From Promethearchaeota archaeon (GTDB taxonomy: Archaea > Asgardarchaeota > Lokiarchaeia > Helarchaeales > RDOG01), in NCBI GenBank assembly GCA_011365055.1, contig RDOG01000020.1:13784-77783 (forward strand): 64,000 nt of DNA. Reading direction: 5' to 3'. The notes under the pieces are model-generated. The model worked only from the letters and a program-made list of their open reading frames with translations, did no database searches and was not told the DNA's origin. Shown one piece after another: positions 1 through 8,424 of this stretch; position 1 is the stretch's first letter; each line of letters begins with the position of its first letter. A program made the position numbers and the translations under genes.

Positions 1-395
1 AATGTTAAAAATATCCCCGCTAATAAGATAGCTATTGGAATGATTCGATAGAAAGTTCTTGTATTATTATCAAGAAATCTTTCAAAGTTATCCCAAACAC
101 CGCCTCTATCATTGGGCTTGTTAGTCGAATGACATTTATTCCTAAAACTCTTGCTCTTGGTTAATAGTTGATAAACCACCACCATGCATGCTGGAACGAT
201 CATTAATGCGGAACATCCATACCCCACCCAAAATAGCACTATATTCACGTTCTGCACGCATTCAACAAATAAGGTGTGAAATAGCGAGAAAATAATGGCG
301 ATTATAAGAGATGGTACCACGAACTTTTTCATGTTTTGAAATTTAGCTTTACATCTGGCACCATTAACCGATTTTTTTGAACTAGTATTTCCCAT
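1..395 (-). CDS. Membrane protein of unknown function, C-terminus cut by the window edge
   Basis: An open minus-strand frame runs from an ATG at 395 off the left edge, giving at least 131 residues without a stop. I chose this start because GGATGA lies just upstream of it; an in-frame ATG at 404 is possible but sits directly on that site. The visible part has a short basic N-terminus and three hydrophobic stretches, at about residues 25-43, 50-80 and 118-131, so it is probably a multi-span membrane protein. I do not recognise the family. Codon choice is less AT-biased than in most of the window, as in the neighbouring LRR gene, from which it diverges. Confidence 0.6.
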   Translation of the reverse strand, partial: MGNTSSKKSVNGARCKAKFQNMKKFVVPSLIIAIIFSLFHTLFVECVQNVNIVLFWVGYGCSALMIVPACMVVVYQLLTKSKSFRNKCHSTNKPNDRGGVWDNFERFLDNNTRTFYRIIPIAILLAGIFLT

Positions 396-533
396 TTGTT
401 TCATCCTTTATATTACTCGAAGCTCGAGCAAAGTCATAAAAAATTCATGTTAGAGCAAGATCCTTGGTAAGAGGTTATTATTACAAAAGTATTTATATTT
501 CTTTCTGCCAATCCTCGGTTTTTGATCAGTTCC

Positions 534-584
534 ATGCCGATATCGCACGGAATTTTGCGCATTGCTGCGGTCCCGTGTCGGCAT
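534..584. repeat. Interrupted inverted repeat upstream of the LRR gene
   Basis: ATGCCGA (534-540) and CACGG (546-550) face CCGTG (573-577) and TCGGCAT (578-584). They would form a 12-bp stem with a 5-nt bulge on one side. TTTTGATCA occurs on both flanks, near 520-528 and 592-600, and TTTTGCGCAT occurs both inside and just downstream. This is either a regulatory element of the divergent promoter region or a small repeat remnant. Confidence 0.5.
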
Positions 585-610
585 CGCTAGCTTTTGATCA
601 CTTTTGCGCA

Positions 611-619
611 TCTTAAATA
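611..619 (+). promoter_or_regulatory. Putative TATA box of the LRR gene
   Basis: CTTAAATA lies about 45 bases before the ATG at 661, which would place transcription start near 640. The call rests on its match to the archaeal TATA consensus and on position only. Confidence 0.35.
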
Positions 620-660
620 GAATCATTTTTATGCCCGGACTTCCTCTATATATGTGAAAC

Positions 661-1773
661 ATGACGAAGAAGAAAAACATTCTCTCAGTTACCATCCACG
701 GGCAAGTCGTGCCGATCGAAAACGAAACTTTAGAGATACCGTTCTTAATTTCCAGGGACATGTTCAATATCCAAACAATTAACGGACTTGAAAAACTTGG
801 TAGCCTGAAAAAACTTGAGATCGGTAGTAGTAATATCAAGGAAATTCGAGGACTCGAAACATTGGAAAGCTTGGAACATTTAACGATTAAGAATGCTCAC
901 ATCTCGGATATTTCCAACTTGAGCACACTGAAACGATTGAAAACACTCGACCTTTCCAATAATCAGGTCTCCAACATTGAGCCCATTGCTCATCTAACCC
1001 AGCTCGAAAACCTTGTCTTGAACTGGAACAAAGTCGAAAACATTAACCCCCTCAACGCGTTGAAAAAGTTAAAGGACTTGAAATTGCATAGGAATGAAAT
1101 TAAATTTGTTAACCTTCAAGGGTTGTCTGAATTAACGGACCTTGACCTAAGCTGGAATCAGATCGAATCTGTATCGTTTAAAGGGCTTGACCACCTTGCA
1201 AGCCTCGGTCTCTTTAATAATAAACTAAAAAACCTCGATTTCCTTGCCGAACTCAAGAACTTGAAAAGCTTGTCAATAGATGAAAACCCCATCTATAGCA
1301 CTCTCGGGCTCAAGTACATCCCCAATCTTGAATCCATTGACGGGCAGATCTTTTCTTACGGCGTCTACCAATTTCATCGACATTTTTACGACGAGCGCGT
1401 CCAATACGATGCCGATTGCTTCATCCACGAAATACATTACAAGCCTAAAGACCAAGAATACTTCTCCCAATCTGACATTCACGATGAAGCAGAACGACTT
1501 CGACGTGCTCATCAGTGCGAGCGCTGCGAAAAACTTAATGACAATACTGACACGTTTATATGCCCTACCTGCGATCATCTTTATGATAAAAAAAATAGCA
1601 GTATCCCAAAATTCAACTGCGACCATTCTCATTTCTGGATTTCTCCCAATAACATCGTTGATATCATCAGGACTCATGGTGAGCCTAATAACCTCTCCGA
1701 AATTCTCAAAACGCACCCTCGATCCGCTAAAGTTTACCAGCGGTATCTTGAGGATTCCCGTGCTAAAATGTAG
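661..1773 (+). CDS. Leucine-rich-repeat protein with C-terminal zinc-binding cysteines
   Basis: This 370-residue protein has about eight SDS22-type leucine-rich repeats of roughly 22 residues between residues 35 and 215, with the LxxLxLxxNxI pattern. Such repeats usually form a curved protein-binding surface. The C-terminal third contains two CxxC pairs (CERC and CPTC, near residues 285-305) and a CDHSH motif, suggesting a treble-clef or ribbon-type zinc site. There is no signal peptide, so it is probably cytosolic. LRR proteins of this kind are common in Asgard archaea and eukaryotes; the partner is unknown. Codons end in C and G more often than in genes after 1.8 kb, which may indicate a different origin. 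Confidence 0.85.
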   Translation: MTKKKNILSVTIHGQVVPIENETLEIPFLISRDMFNIQTINGLEKLGSLKKLEIGSSNIKEIRGLETLESLEHLTIKNAHISDISNLSTLKRLKTLDLSNNQVSNIEPIAHLTQLENLVLNWNKVENINPLNALKKLKDLKLHRNEIKFVNLQGLSELTDLDLSWNQIESVSFKGLDHLASLGLFNNKLKNLDFLAELKNLKSLSIDENPIYSTLGLKYIPNLESIDGQIFSYGVYQFHRHFYDERVQYDADCFIHEIHYKPKDQEYFSQSDIHDEAERLRRAHQCERCEKLNDNTDTFICPTCDHLYDKKNSSIPKFNCDHSHFWISPNNIVDIIRTHGEPNNLSEILKTHPRSAKVYQRYLEDSRAKM

Positions 1774-1918
1774 TTACTTCATCATTGAAAAGTATAGGTT
1801 TAATATTTTTTTTTTAATAAAATATCATTCTAATCATTTATTTCCTTTAATATGTTATTTAATGCGAATTATATCGTTTTGGTATCGCGATCTATATGCA
1901 CAAAAGTTATATTAAAAA

Positions 1919-1962
1919 TTACCGTTATAACAACATATGACTATATGCACATAGAACGGTAA
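1919..1962. promoter_or_regulatory. Perfect 8-bp inverted repeat, possible operator
   Basis: TTACCGTT (1919-1926) and AACGGTAA (1955-1962) are exact reverse complements separated by 28 bases. The pair lies in the gap between the LRR gene and TFB, about 160 bases before TFB. It could be a regulator site or an RNA hairpin. Apart from this and a possible small reading frame, the 345-base gap shows nothing recognisable. Confidence 0.3.
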
Positions 1963-1977
1963 GGGAAAATATTAGAT

Positions 1978-2112
1978 ATGTCTACGATGAAAAAAAATGA
2001 CTTACTTCATTTTGATATACATAACAATGTTATGTTGACATATGAAGACCATAAAAACATTTTCAATAAAAATATTAAAAACAACCCCAATAATTTAAAC
2101 ATAAAAGGATGA
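1978..2112 (+). CDS. Possible 44-residue small protein upstream of TFB
   Basis: An ATG at 1978, behind AAGGG, opens a 44-codon frame that ends 6 bases before the TFB start. It would encode an Asn/Lys-rich peptide with no recognised motif. The closeness to TFB could reflect a leader peptide or co-transcription. In AT-rich DNA a frame this short can easily arise by chance, so it is listed as a possibility only. Confidence 0.2.
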   Translation: MSTMKKNDLLHFDIHNNVMLTYEDHKNIFNKNIKNNPNNLNIKG

Positions 2113-2118
2113 GATAAG

Positions 2119-3036
2119 ATGCCAGCTGAAAGTTCAAGCTCTGAAGAGTTCGTATCGAATACTTCTGCATTAGAAGAAGCGGGTATAGATATATGCGAAT
2201 GTGGATCAACAGATTTAATTAAAGATCAAACAAGAGCTGAAATTATTTGCAGAAATTGTGGATTAGTTTTATCTGACCATTTAATAGATTACAGAAAGGA
2301 ACGAAGATCATTTTCTACAGAAGAAAGAAATTTAAGGGAGCACACGGGAAGTCCGTTAACTAATCTATTACCGGACATGGGGCTTTCTACAAAAATTGAT
2401 AACAACACGAATTTAACTGCAAGGAACAAGCAAAAATTTCAGCGATTAAAAAAATGGCAAAATCGTCAAACATGGCATCAAAAGAATTTATCCATAGCGA
2501 TGAATGAGATTAGGAGAATATGTAGTCAATTACATTTACCGGAATACGTCAATGAATCTGCAGCTACACTATATAGGAAAGTATATAAGAAAGATCTATT
2601 GAAGGGAAGAAGTATTAAATCGATGGTAGCGGCAGCAGTTTATATTATTTGTAGACAAAATAATGTACCTCTTCCACTTAAGTCAATCACAAATTTAAGT
2701 TTGGAATCTGAGAAAACAATTAGAAAAGCGTACCGAACAATCTTACAAGAATTAAACCTTAAGGTAAATTCAGTTGATGCGATGACATTAATATCCAGAA
2801 TAGGCGGAGAATTAAAAATAACCAATAAAATAGAAAAAGATGCTCAATTACTAATTGAGAAAGCTAAAGAAAATAAGTTGCTTGTTGGAAAGGATCCAAA
2901 AGGAATAGCAGCTGCAGCCATATATATAGCATCGATACAAAATGGCAAGCGAAGAAGTCAAACTTCTGTCGCAAAAGCAGCAAATGTAACAGAAGTAACT
3001 CTCAGAAATAGATATAAAGAATTAGTTGAAATTTAA
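2119..3036 (+). CDS. tfb: Transcription initiation factor TFB (archaeal TFIIB)
   Basis: The protein bridges TBP-bound promoter DNA and RNA polymerase. In its 305 residues I see an N-terminal zinc ribbon (C26, C28, C44, C47), the B-reader/linker region with RSFSTEER and TGSPLT followed by the GLST motif near residue 94, and two cyclin-fold repeats at about 110-200 and 205-300. The length is usual for archaeal TFB. One oddity is that the first zinc knuckle reads C-E-C, one residue shorter than the family's usual CxxC. AGGATGAG precedes the ATG. Several TFB copies per genome are common in archaea, so this may be one of a set. A T-rich terminator follows. Confidence 0.95.
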   Translation: MPAESSSSEEFVSNTSALEEAGIDICECGSTDLIKDQTRAEIICRNCGLVLSDHLIDYRKERRSFSTEERNLREHTGSPLTNLLPDMGLSTKIDNNTNLTARNKQKFQRLKKWQNRQTWHQKNLSIAMNEIRRICSQLHLPEYVNESAATLYRKVYKKDLLKGRSIKSMVAAAVYIICRQNNVPLPLKSITNLSLESEKTIRKAYRTILQELNLKVNSVDAMTLISRIGGELKITNKIEKDAQLLIEKAKENKLLVGKDPKGIAAAAIYIASIQNGKRRSQTSVAKAANVTEVTLRNRYKELVEI

Positions 3037-3051
3037 TTAACTATTCTGAAA

Positions 3052-3080
3052 TTTTTTTATTTTTTTAAATTTTTTCTTTA
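3052..3080 (+). terminator. T-rich terminator after TFB
   Basis: Three runs of five to seven T residues start 16 bases after the TFB stop codon. Oligo-T stretches are the known archaeal termination signal. The AT-rich tract also separates TFB from the convergent gene at 3173. Confidence 0.5.
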
Positions 3081-3172
3081 TAGCATTAAATTAATTTAAA
3101 ATTAGTTTAAAAATTTGAAAATAAAACTAGATTTCATTAATCTTGCTCACATTTTAAGAAATATTTAATTTT

Positions 3173-4189
3173 TTAAGATAGATCTTCATCGGTTGCTTCA
3201 ATTTCTAATCCTGTATTATGGCCTATATCTTCGAATATTAATTTCTTTTTTCCCTGTTTATCACGTTTATATAATTTTAGTTGCACTTCTGAAGTTAGAC
3301 TCTCCATGATTCGGCTCTTCATTGCACCAAGACTGGGAGATTTTAAGGAACCAGCAGTTTCTTCAGATACTTTTAATTCTTTTTTGTGCTTTTTTCGAGC
3401 ATTAAAAAACAATATATAATTTTTATTAGTTATTACAGCTTTAACTCTTTTTGGTTTGATATTTAATGCTTGAATTTTAGCTCCAGTATATGTTGTCAAT
3501 AAATAAATCTTTCCTTGATGCCATATTATGAATAAAAAGCCTGGGAATTCAAATCCGAGGAATGGTATACGAGCGATTGAAGCCATGAAGGACGTTTTAC
3601 CCTTTTTAAAATGGTTAGATTGCATCCAAATGTATCCATTAGGAAAAGATTTTCCCCAATCTTTTTCCATGTATCCTAATCCATTTGTAAAATCGATCTC
3701 TTTATCGTTAATGGTCAATTTTCCAACGATATCGTGATTCATACTAAGCATCCCGTGATAGCATTCCATGAAAGGAATGAATGTAAATGGTCCCATAATA
3801 CCGGGAGCTAAAAGAGTTTTTTGCCATGGAACTGTATTTTTGAAATTTAGTTTACCTACGATCGAAAAACCTTTTTGATGGATGGAAAGATTAATTTTAT
3901 CCGTAGTGAAAATATTTTCACCTATTTTAACCTTAAATTCTTGAGATGATGCCCAAAATTTATCCAAGGGATATTCAAAATATACTGTTTCACCAGTTGC
4001 ACCATTCAACATTTGAATGAAACAATGACTTGTATTATTCGTTTTATCAAGAGAGATACCAGGTATGAAGGCGTATAAATTCTTTTCAGATGAATCAACT
4101 ATTTTATAGTACCAACCCTCAAAATAATTTTTATTTTTTAAATTGCCTTGGAACATTGATGGATTAAAAATCTTCCGGATTTTTAACAT
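3173..4189 (-). CDS. Tocopherol cyclase-like (lipocalin-type) protein
   Basis: The N-terminus carries YFEGWYYK at about residues 23-30, followed by a predicted beta-rich body, the pattern seen in the tocopherol cyclase-like family. Further matching segments are the MLSMNHD and YMEKDWGKSFP regions near residues 145-180. Plant members cyclise a quinol in vitamin E synthesis; microbial members are mostly uncharacterised and may act on isoprenoid or other lipids. The 338 residues show no signal peptide or membrane span. It faces TFB tail to tail and has no obvious operon partner. The family is fairly secure, the substrate is not. Confidence 0.7.
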   Translation of the reverse strand: MLKIRKIFNPSMFQGNLKNKNYFEGWYYKIVDSSEKNLYAFIPGISLDKTNNTSHCFIQMLNGATGETVYFEYPLDKFWASSQEFKVKIGENIFTTDKINLSIHQKGFSIVGKLNFKNTVPWQKTLLAPGIMGPFTFIPFMECYHGMLSMNHDIVGKLTINDKEIDFTNGLGYMEKDWGKSFPNGYIWMQSNHFKKGKTSFMASIARIPFLGFEFPGFLFIIWHQGKIYLLTTYTGAKIQALNIKPKRVKAVITNKNYILFFNARKKHKKELKVSEETAGSLKSPSLGAMKSRIMESLTSEVQLKLYKRDKQGKKKLIFEDIGHNTGLEIEATDEDLS

Positions 4190-4340
4190 GTTATATAATA
4201 TTCAATTTATTCTTAAAAAAATTTGTTTTCCTTTGTATTACTTTTAAAAAATCATGTTACTACATGATATTCTCTTGATATTACACGGATTAATTTTAAT
4301 CAAAAGAAAGGTGATCTCAAAGATTTTTGGGAGTTCATGA

Positions 4341-4619
4341 ATGTCACTGTATAAAGAACTTGATAATTTTCAACAAGCAGAACTAAAAAGAAAGAAAAAT
4401 AAAGTATTATACAATGAAAATAAATTTGAGGGGTTCACGGTAGAAGATATTGAAGCTTTTCAAAACATCATGTATCAAACTCATGAATTAGCCATGCAAA
4501 AGTTCTTGCATCATAATTCAGAATCTGATGGAGATATTTTAATAGATAGCTTATTAGCCATTAGGGACATGGAAAATTATAAAAAAGAACTAATCATAAG
4601 CAGGTATAAATCCTTATAA
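4341..4619 (+). CDS. Small helical protein, paralogue of the C-terminal module of the gene at 29855
   Basis: This is a 92-residue, largely helical, charged protein without recognised domain. Its residues 30-92 align with the end of the 185-residue protein at 29855: FTVEDIEAF matches ITVDDVSTF, HELAMQKF matches HEMAQTKF, and the spacing to the C-terminal helix is the same. This suggests a family shared across the window. GGGAG lies 8 bases before the ATG. The stop codon region overlaps the end of the convergent gene at 4614. Confidence 0.6.
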   Translation: MSLYKELDNFQQAELKRKKNKVLYNENKFEGFTVEDIEAFQNIMYQTHELAMQKFLHHNSESDGDILIDSLLAIRDMENYKKELIISRYKSL

Positions 4620-4985
4620 AAGAATAAAGATAAAACTTAATGCCATGAAGATGGTATATGCAATTAAAATGTAAAAAAATGGGCTTTTTAACATTGGATG
4701 ATTCAATTTGCCTTGAATAATAGCATTATTTACTACTTCGTTATCTTCCATGAACTTGATTGTCTTTCCTAAGTGTCGCATGATCGAACTTCTATTATTT
4801 TCAGTAATATTGGAAAGATTTGTATCCCAAATTTGTGGTGTGGAAACTTCAATTCCAGAATTTTCTAAAATAGAAAAAATATCATCAGTATAGCCTCGAA
4901 AGCCAAAAATATTTGATTTATTTTTTGCTTTATCAATAATATTTTTATCAACTTTTTGTTTTTTCATAACTTTTTCTTCATCCAT
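4614..4985 (-). CDS. Tail-anchored membrane protein of unknown function
   Basis: The 123-residue protein is hydrophilic and Lys/Asn-rich for about 100 residues and ends in one hydrophobic stretch of about 20 residues (roughly 101-121) right at the C-terminus. That is the layout of a tail-anchored protein with its bulk in the cytoplasm. No domain is recognised. Its end overlaps the end of the convergent gene at 4341-4619 by 6 bases. A second in-frame Met lies at residue 7, so the start is uncertain. Confidence 0.55.
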   Translation of the reverse strand: MDEEKVMKKQKVDKNIIDKAKNKSNIFGFRGYTDDIFSILENSGIEVSTPQIWDTNLSNITENNRSSIMRHLGKTIKFMEDNEVVNNAIIQGKLNHPMLKSPFFYILIAYTIFMALSFIFILL

Positions 4986-5060
4986 TGTTATCAGTGAAAA
5001 TGTTACTATATATCTATAGGAAAAAAGAATGATTTTAACTTTTTTATTTTTCCGTGTAAA

Positions 5061-5070
5061 GTTTATAAAA
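5061..5070 (+). promoter_or_regulatory. TATA box for a probably leaderless EamA mRNA
   Basis: GTTTATAAAA lies about 25 bases before the ATG at 5092. At that distance transcription would start on or next to the ATG. No Shine-Dalgarno site is seen, which agrees with a leaderless transcript. Confidence 0.5.
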
Positions 5071-5091
5071 TGGAAGTAAACAATTTATAAA

Positions 5092-5964
5092 ATGCAATTA
5101 AGTAAAAAAAACATTTCACGAATTTCAATTTTAATAGCAGCTTGTTTAATGGGTTCTGTTGGATTATTTGTAGATTTATTAAGCCAGTTTAATGAAGTTT
5201 CTATTAGTTTTTTTAGATCAATAATTGGATTTATATTCCTAACAATTTTTTTATTAGCAAAAAAAGAAATTAAGAATGTTAAATTGTTAGTAAAAAAGCC
5301 TAAATGGTTAATTTTATTAGGAACAACAAATGCTTTTTGTATATTATTTTATTTTTTTGCAATAAATCTTACAAATTTTGCGGAAGCTGCCTTTCTCCTA
5401 TATTCAGGTAATGTATTTGCGATTATCTTCTTCAAATTGTTATTACATGAAGAGGTTAGAAAAATAAATGTAGTTTCATTTATTTTAGCAACGGTAGGTT
5501 TGCTCTTCATATCAGAATTTCAAATAAATAATTTAAATTTTGGATTACTTTTCGGACTTCTTTCGGGCATTTTATTAGGATTAAATATTACTTCAATTAA
5601 AAAATTCATGCAAGATGATGAGGTAGAAAATTTCTCAGTTTCTTGGTGGGCAATTCTGTTCGCTTCATCGATATTTGTTATTCCTTCAGTTCCACAATTT
5701 ATTTTAATAAATTATATTAACATATTCATTATTATAGGGTTAGGTCTAATTCCTACAGCCATAGCTTTTTCGTTGTATAATAAAGGAATTAAAGAGGATG
5801 ATTCAGGGGATATTTTGATACTTGCTTATGCAGAACCATTAGTTGCTACGTTATTAACAATCTTCTACCAAAATATCATTATAAGCCTTTACGTGTTGAT
5901 AGGTGGTATCTTAATTTTACTGGGAAATCTTATAGTCTTACTTTCAAAACGAACTGGAACTTAG
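5092..5964 (+). CDS. EamA-family (drug/metabolite superfamily) transporter
   Basis: This 290-residue integral membrane protein has about ten hydrophobic helices arranged as two EamA repeats of five. The first begins with the SxxFFRSIIGF segment near residues 37-47, and the second with SVSWWA near residue 181. The length is typical of the family. Members export or import metabolites, amino acids or drugs across the cytoplasmic membrane; the substrate cannot be told. The gene stands alone behind its own promoter, and its last four bases overlap the end of the convergent hexapeptide transferase gene. Confidence 0.85.
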   Translation: MQLSKKNISRISILIAACLMGSVGLFVDLLSQFNEVSISFFRSIIGFIFLTIFLLAKKEIKNVKLLVKKPKWLILLGTTNAFCILFYFFAINLTNFAEAAFLLYSGNVFAIIFFKLLLHEEVRKINVVSFILATVGLLFISEFQINNLNFGLLFGLLSGILLGLNITSIKKFMQDDEVENFSVSWWAILFASSIFVIPSVPQFILINYINIFIIIGLGLIPTAIAFSLYNKGIKEDDSGDILILAYAEPLVATLLTIFYQNIIISLYVLIGGILILLGNLIVLLSKRTGT

Positions 5965-7592
5965 TCGACTTTCCGTTTTTTTTGGTCATATTCCTTTTTC
6001 AACACGCTTTTTGGTAATTTTCTTGCTGGATTTCCGATATATAGAGAATTTGGCTCCAATACCATGTCATCGGGAACATAACAACCTAAACCTACTATAG
6101 TATTATCGCCAATAGTAACTCCAGCTCCAACATGCGCAAAACCACCGATTATGACGTTTTTACCTATTTTTGTTCGCTTAATGTGTAACTTGCCCTCTTT
6201 TATTTGATGTGTGTGTATGATAGAAAATGCAGCACATTCAGTATTTGCAGCAATATCGATAAATTCAGGATCATAAAAACATTTATTAATCCTTACATTG
6301 GTTGCAACTTTATTTCTGAACGATAATAAAATAAATACATCCCAATAGACAAAAGGTGAATGGTGAATTAATTGCATGATGTATAATTTTAGTAAATAAT
6401 TTGTCTTCCATGCTTTTACACGATGATCTTCTAAATCGTATTCACCTTCTTCTAGTCCTCTACCTAATATGATTCTATAGGTAAACAGGATCATCCAAGT
6501 GACTAATCCAATTCCAACGCAAAAGAAAAATATGCAACCCATTAATAGAAAAGGAATTGGAAGCAATATTAAGAGATCTATTGATAATACTCGAGTAGGA
6601 AATCCAAATGTAACATACATGTCGTACCAGTATAACCAAAGCGGCCATGTGCCGAATAAAATGCCTCCAAAGAATACAACTATGAATTTAAAGAAGCGAA
6701 GCCACCATTTATTTCGTTCAATCTCTTGGACACGCTCTTCACGAAAATCTATATTGTTGTGATCTTTAATTATATTTTTTAAATTTTTAATTTGTACAGG
6801 TGTAAAATCAGAATATGCTCCGATTCTTTTCAAGGGGGTTCCTTTATAGACACCATCACCCTTTAAGGTTTGACCGCGTATCCCGCATGCTTGTCTTCCT
6901 AAAATAATTGTATTATCTCCAAATGTGGTTCCAACACATCCAGTAAAATTATCCATTATCACGTTATTACCAATCTTAGTTTTATTAATAGTAAGCTTAT
7001 TATGATCAATTAAATGACCGGAAATTATTGTATTTCGACCCATAAACACGTTATTTCCTATCTCGATAAATGGGTCCTCAAGAATATAACGACCTAACGT
7101 GACATTTTTTCCGATTTTGATGCCAAACATTCGCAACATCCAAATTCGCAGAAATTTAAATCGAGCGATTTCAACATACCAACTAGTAAATTTTCGATAC
7201 ACGCCCCTCATTCGCCATGATAGAGTCCCAAGATCGCTTTGGATGTTATCATACGAGCCAATTCTTATTTTTCCATATTTTTTATCTATGATCAAATCAA
7301 AAATTTTTGTTAAGAGTAGGGATGTCCCAACAGTAATCCAAAAAAGACCATATCCAACTAAAATAGTTTGTATAACATACCAGATTATAGTAAAAATGTT
7401 AAAAAGATATAAATGGATTGGTAAAAAATAAAAATAGAAATAACATAGGTAAGTAGATGGAATGAATGGGATGACAGCTGATGCCAAGAATAATGGAACC
7501 GCTAAAGTTTTCTTTTCTCTTCCTTTACTTATGTCTTTTTCTTCTTCAGCATCTAATATTGTTTCAATTGAATTATTTGTATCTTGACTCAT
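5961..7592 (-). CDS. Membrane protein with two left-handed beta-helix (hexapeptide) transferase domains
   Basis: I place the start at the ATG at 7592 rather than the GTG at 7601, giving 543 residues. Hydrophobic helices lie near residues 30-100, followed by a hexapeptide-repeat domain (about 155-270, with the IGNNV and GDNT turns), a second group of helices (about 300-380) and a second hexapeptide domain (about 450-530) ending in IGNPARKL. The architecture resembles the terminal region of the Pls/PosA-type NRPS protein family, whose role is unclear; hexapeptide domains usually transfer acyl groups. The SCP2-like gene 27 bases upstream is on the same strand, so a lipid-related role is possible. 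Confidence 0.75.
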   Translation of the reverse strand: MSQDTNNSIETILDAEEEKDISKGREKKTLAVPLFLASAVIPFIPSTYLCYFYFYFLPIHLYLFNIFTIIWYVIQTILVGYGLFWITVGTSLLLTKIFDLIIDKKYGKIRIGSYDNIQSDLGTLSWRMRGVYRKFTSWYVEIARFKFLRIWMLRMFGIKIGKNVTLGRYILEDPFIEIGNNVFMGRNTIISGHLIDHNKLTINKTKIGNNVIMDNFTGCVGTTFGDNTIILGRQACGIRGQTLKGDGVYKGTPLKRIGAYSDFTPVQIKNLKNIIKDHNNIDFREERVQEIERNKWWLRFFKFIVVFFGGILFGTWPLWLYWYDMYVTFGFPTRVLSIDLLILLPIPFLLMGCIFFFCVGIGLVTWMILFTYRIILGRGLEEGEYDLEDHRVKAWKTNYLLKLYIMQLIHHSPFVYWDVFILLSFRNKVATNVRINKCFYDPEFIDIAANTECAAFSIIHTHQIKEGKLHIKRTKIGKNVIIGGFAHVGAGVTIGDNTIVGLGCYVPDDMVLEPNSLYIGNPARKLPKSVLKKEYDQKKRKVD

Positions 7593-7619
7593 AAATTTCA
7601 CAAAATCCTAAGGGAACAA

Positions 7620-8033
7620 TTATTGTTTCATTAATTTATCTTCAGGAATGACTCTTAATAGGTTTGCAACTTTCATTAAAGTTAATAAATGTCTTTTCCC
7701 TTTGATTTTAAGTTTCCCAAATAAAGCTCCTAAGAGTGAGATCTCATTAGAACTATATTGAAAAAAGTTCATTAATGGAGCTTTAAACTCAATTAATGCT
7801 TTACTAGATTTACCCTCTTTTATTGATAAGTTACCCTCCTGAAAATTCGCATTAATAAAACCCGCACTTTCCTTAAAATCAGGTCCCATTATTTCAAAAT
7901 TTACCGTGACATTCAAATTTTTCAATATTTCCTTCCATTTTACACCAGCATTTGATTTTTCTTTATGGAGATCTTCGATTGATTTCATTAACATGTCTCG
8001 CATATTTTGGATCTCTTCTGGTTTGAATGGCAT
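7620..8033 (-). CDS. SCP2-like sterol/lipid-carrier domain protein
   Basis: The start is set at the ATG at 8033, because AGGTGAT sits 7 bases upstream; a GTG at 8045 is part of that site. The 137-residue product ends with a segment (GALFGKLKIKGKRHLL, near residues 103-118) typical of SCP2 domains, which bind sterols, acyl chains or other lipids in a hydrophobic tunnel. There is no membrane span. It is probably co-transcribed with the hexapeptide transferase downstream, so it may deliver or bind that enzyme's lipid substrate. That link is inferred from position only. Confidence 0.7.
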   Translation of the reverse strand: MPFKPEEIQNMRDMLMKSIEDLHKEKSNAGVKWKEILKNLNVTVNFEIMGPDFKESAGFINANFQEGNLSIKEGKSSKALIEFKAPLMNFFQYSSNEISLLGALFGKLKIKGKRHLLTLMKVANLLRVIPEDKLMKQ

Positions 8034-8424
8034 TTGACAAATCACCTAGTTCATTAATAATGTATTAATATTGATAAATATGTTTAATGAAATTTATCAA
8101 TTATGACTTTAAAATAATCCTTATTTTTTTCATCATTTACTATTTTTTTAAAAACTCTAGGAATTTCTGATAGGGAAATTTAGATCCCAACAACCCACCA
8201 AAATCTAATTAAATAATTTACTAATCCTTATGAAAGTATTTAAATAATAATTAAAAAAAGATTCTATAGATTTTCAAAATATTTTGGCGAAAAATATGGT
8301 TCTAGATAAAACTGACATATGACTACTTGCTGTTCACTTTAGGTTAGTGGTATTTAGGATCAAATCAAAAAAAAGAAATTATTTAGATTTTAATTGATTT
8401 GAAGACTGGTCATGTGATAATAAA
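8034..8424. other. Intergenic stretch without a recognised gene
   Basis: About 390 AT-rich bases separate divergent genes. A TATA-like TATTTAAATAATAA lies near 8237-8250 and could serve aRF1 with a long leader. I see no tRNA, no strong hairpin and no convincing short frame. Confidence 0.4.

Noticed and set aside
450..839. Long minus-strand frame opposite the start of the LRR gene
   Set aside because: It is the antisense shadow of the LRR coding region plus the inverted-repeat gap. Its amino acid pattern is unlike a folded protein.
1280..1915. Long plus-strand frame in another frame of the LRR gene
   Set aside because: It overlaps most of the C-terminal half of the better supported LRR/zinc protein and shows no domain of its own.
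8310..8365. Short stretch resembling a tRNA D arm (GGTTAGTGGTATTTAGG)
   Set aside because: No matching acceptor, anticodon or T arm could be found on either side, with or without introns.
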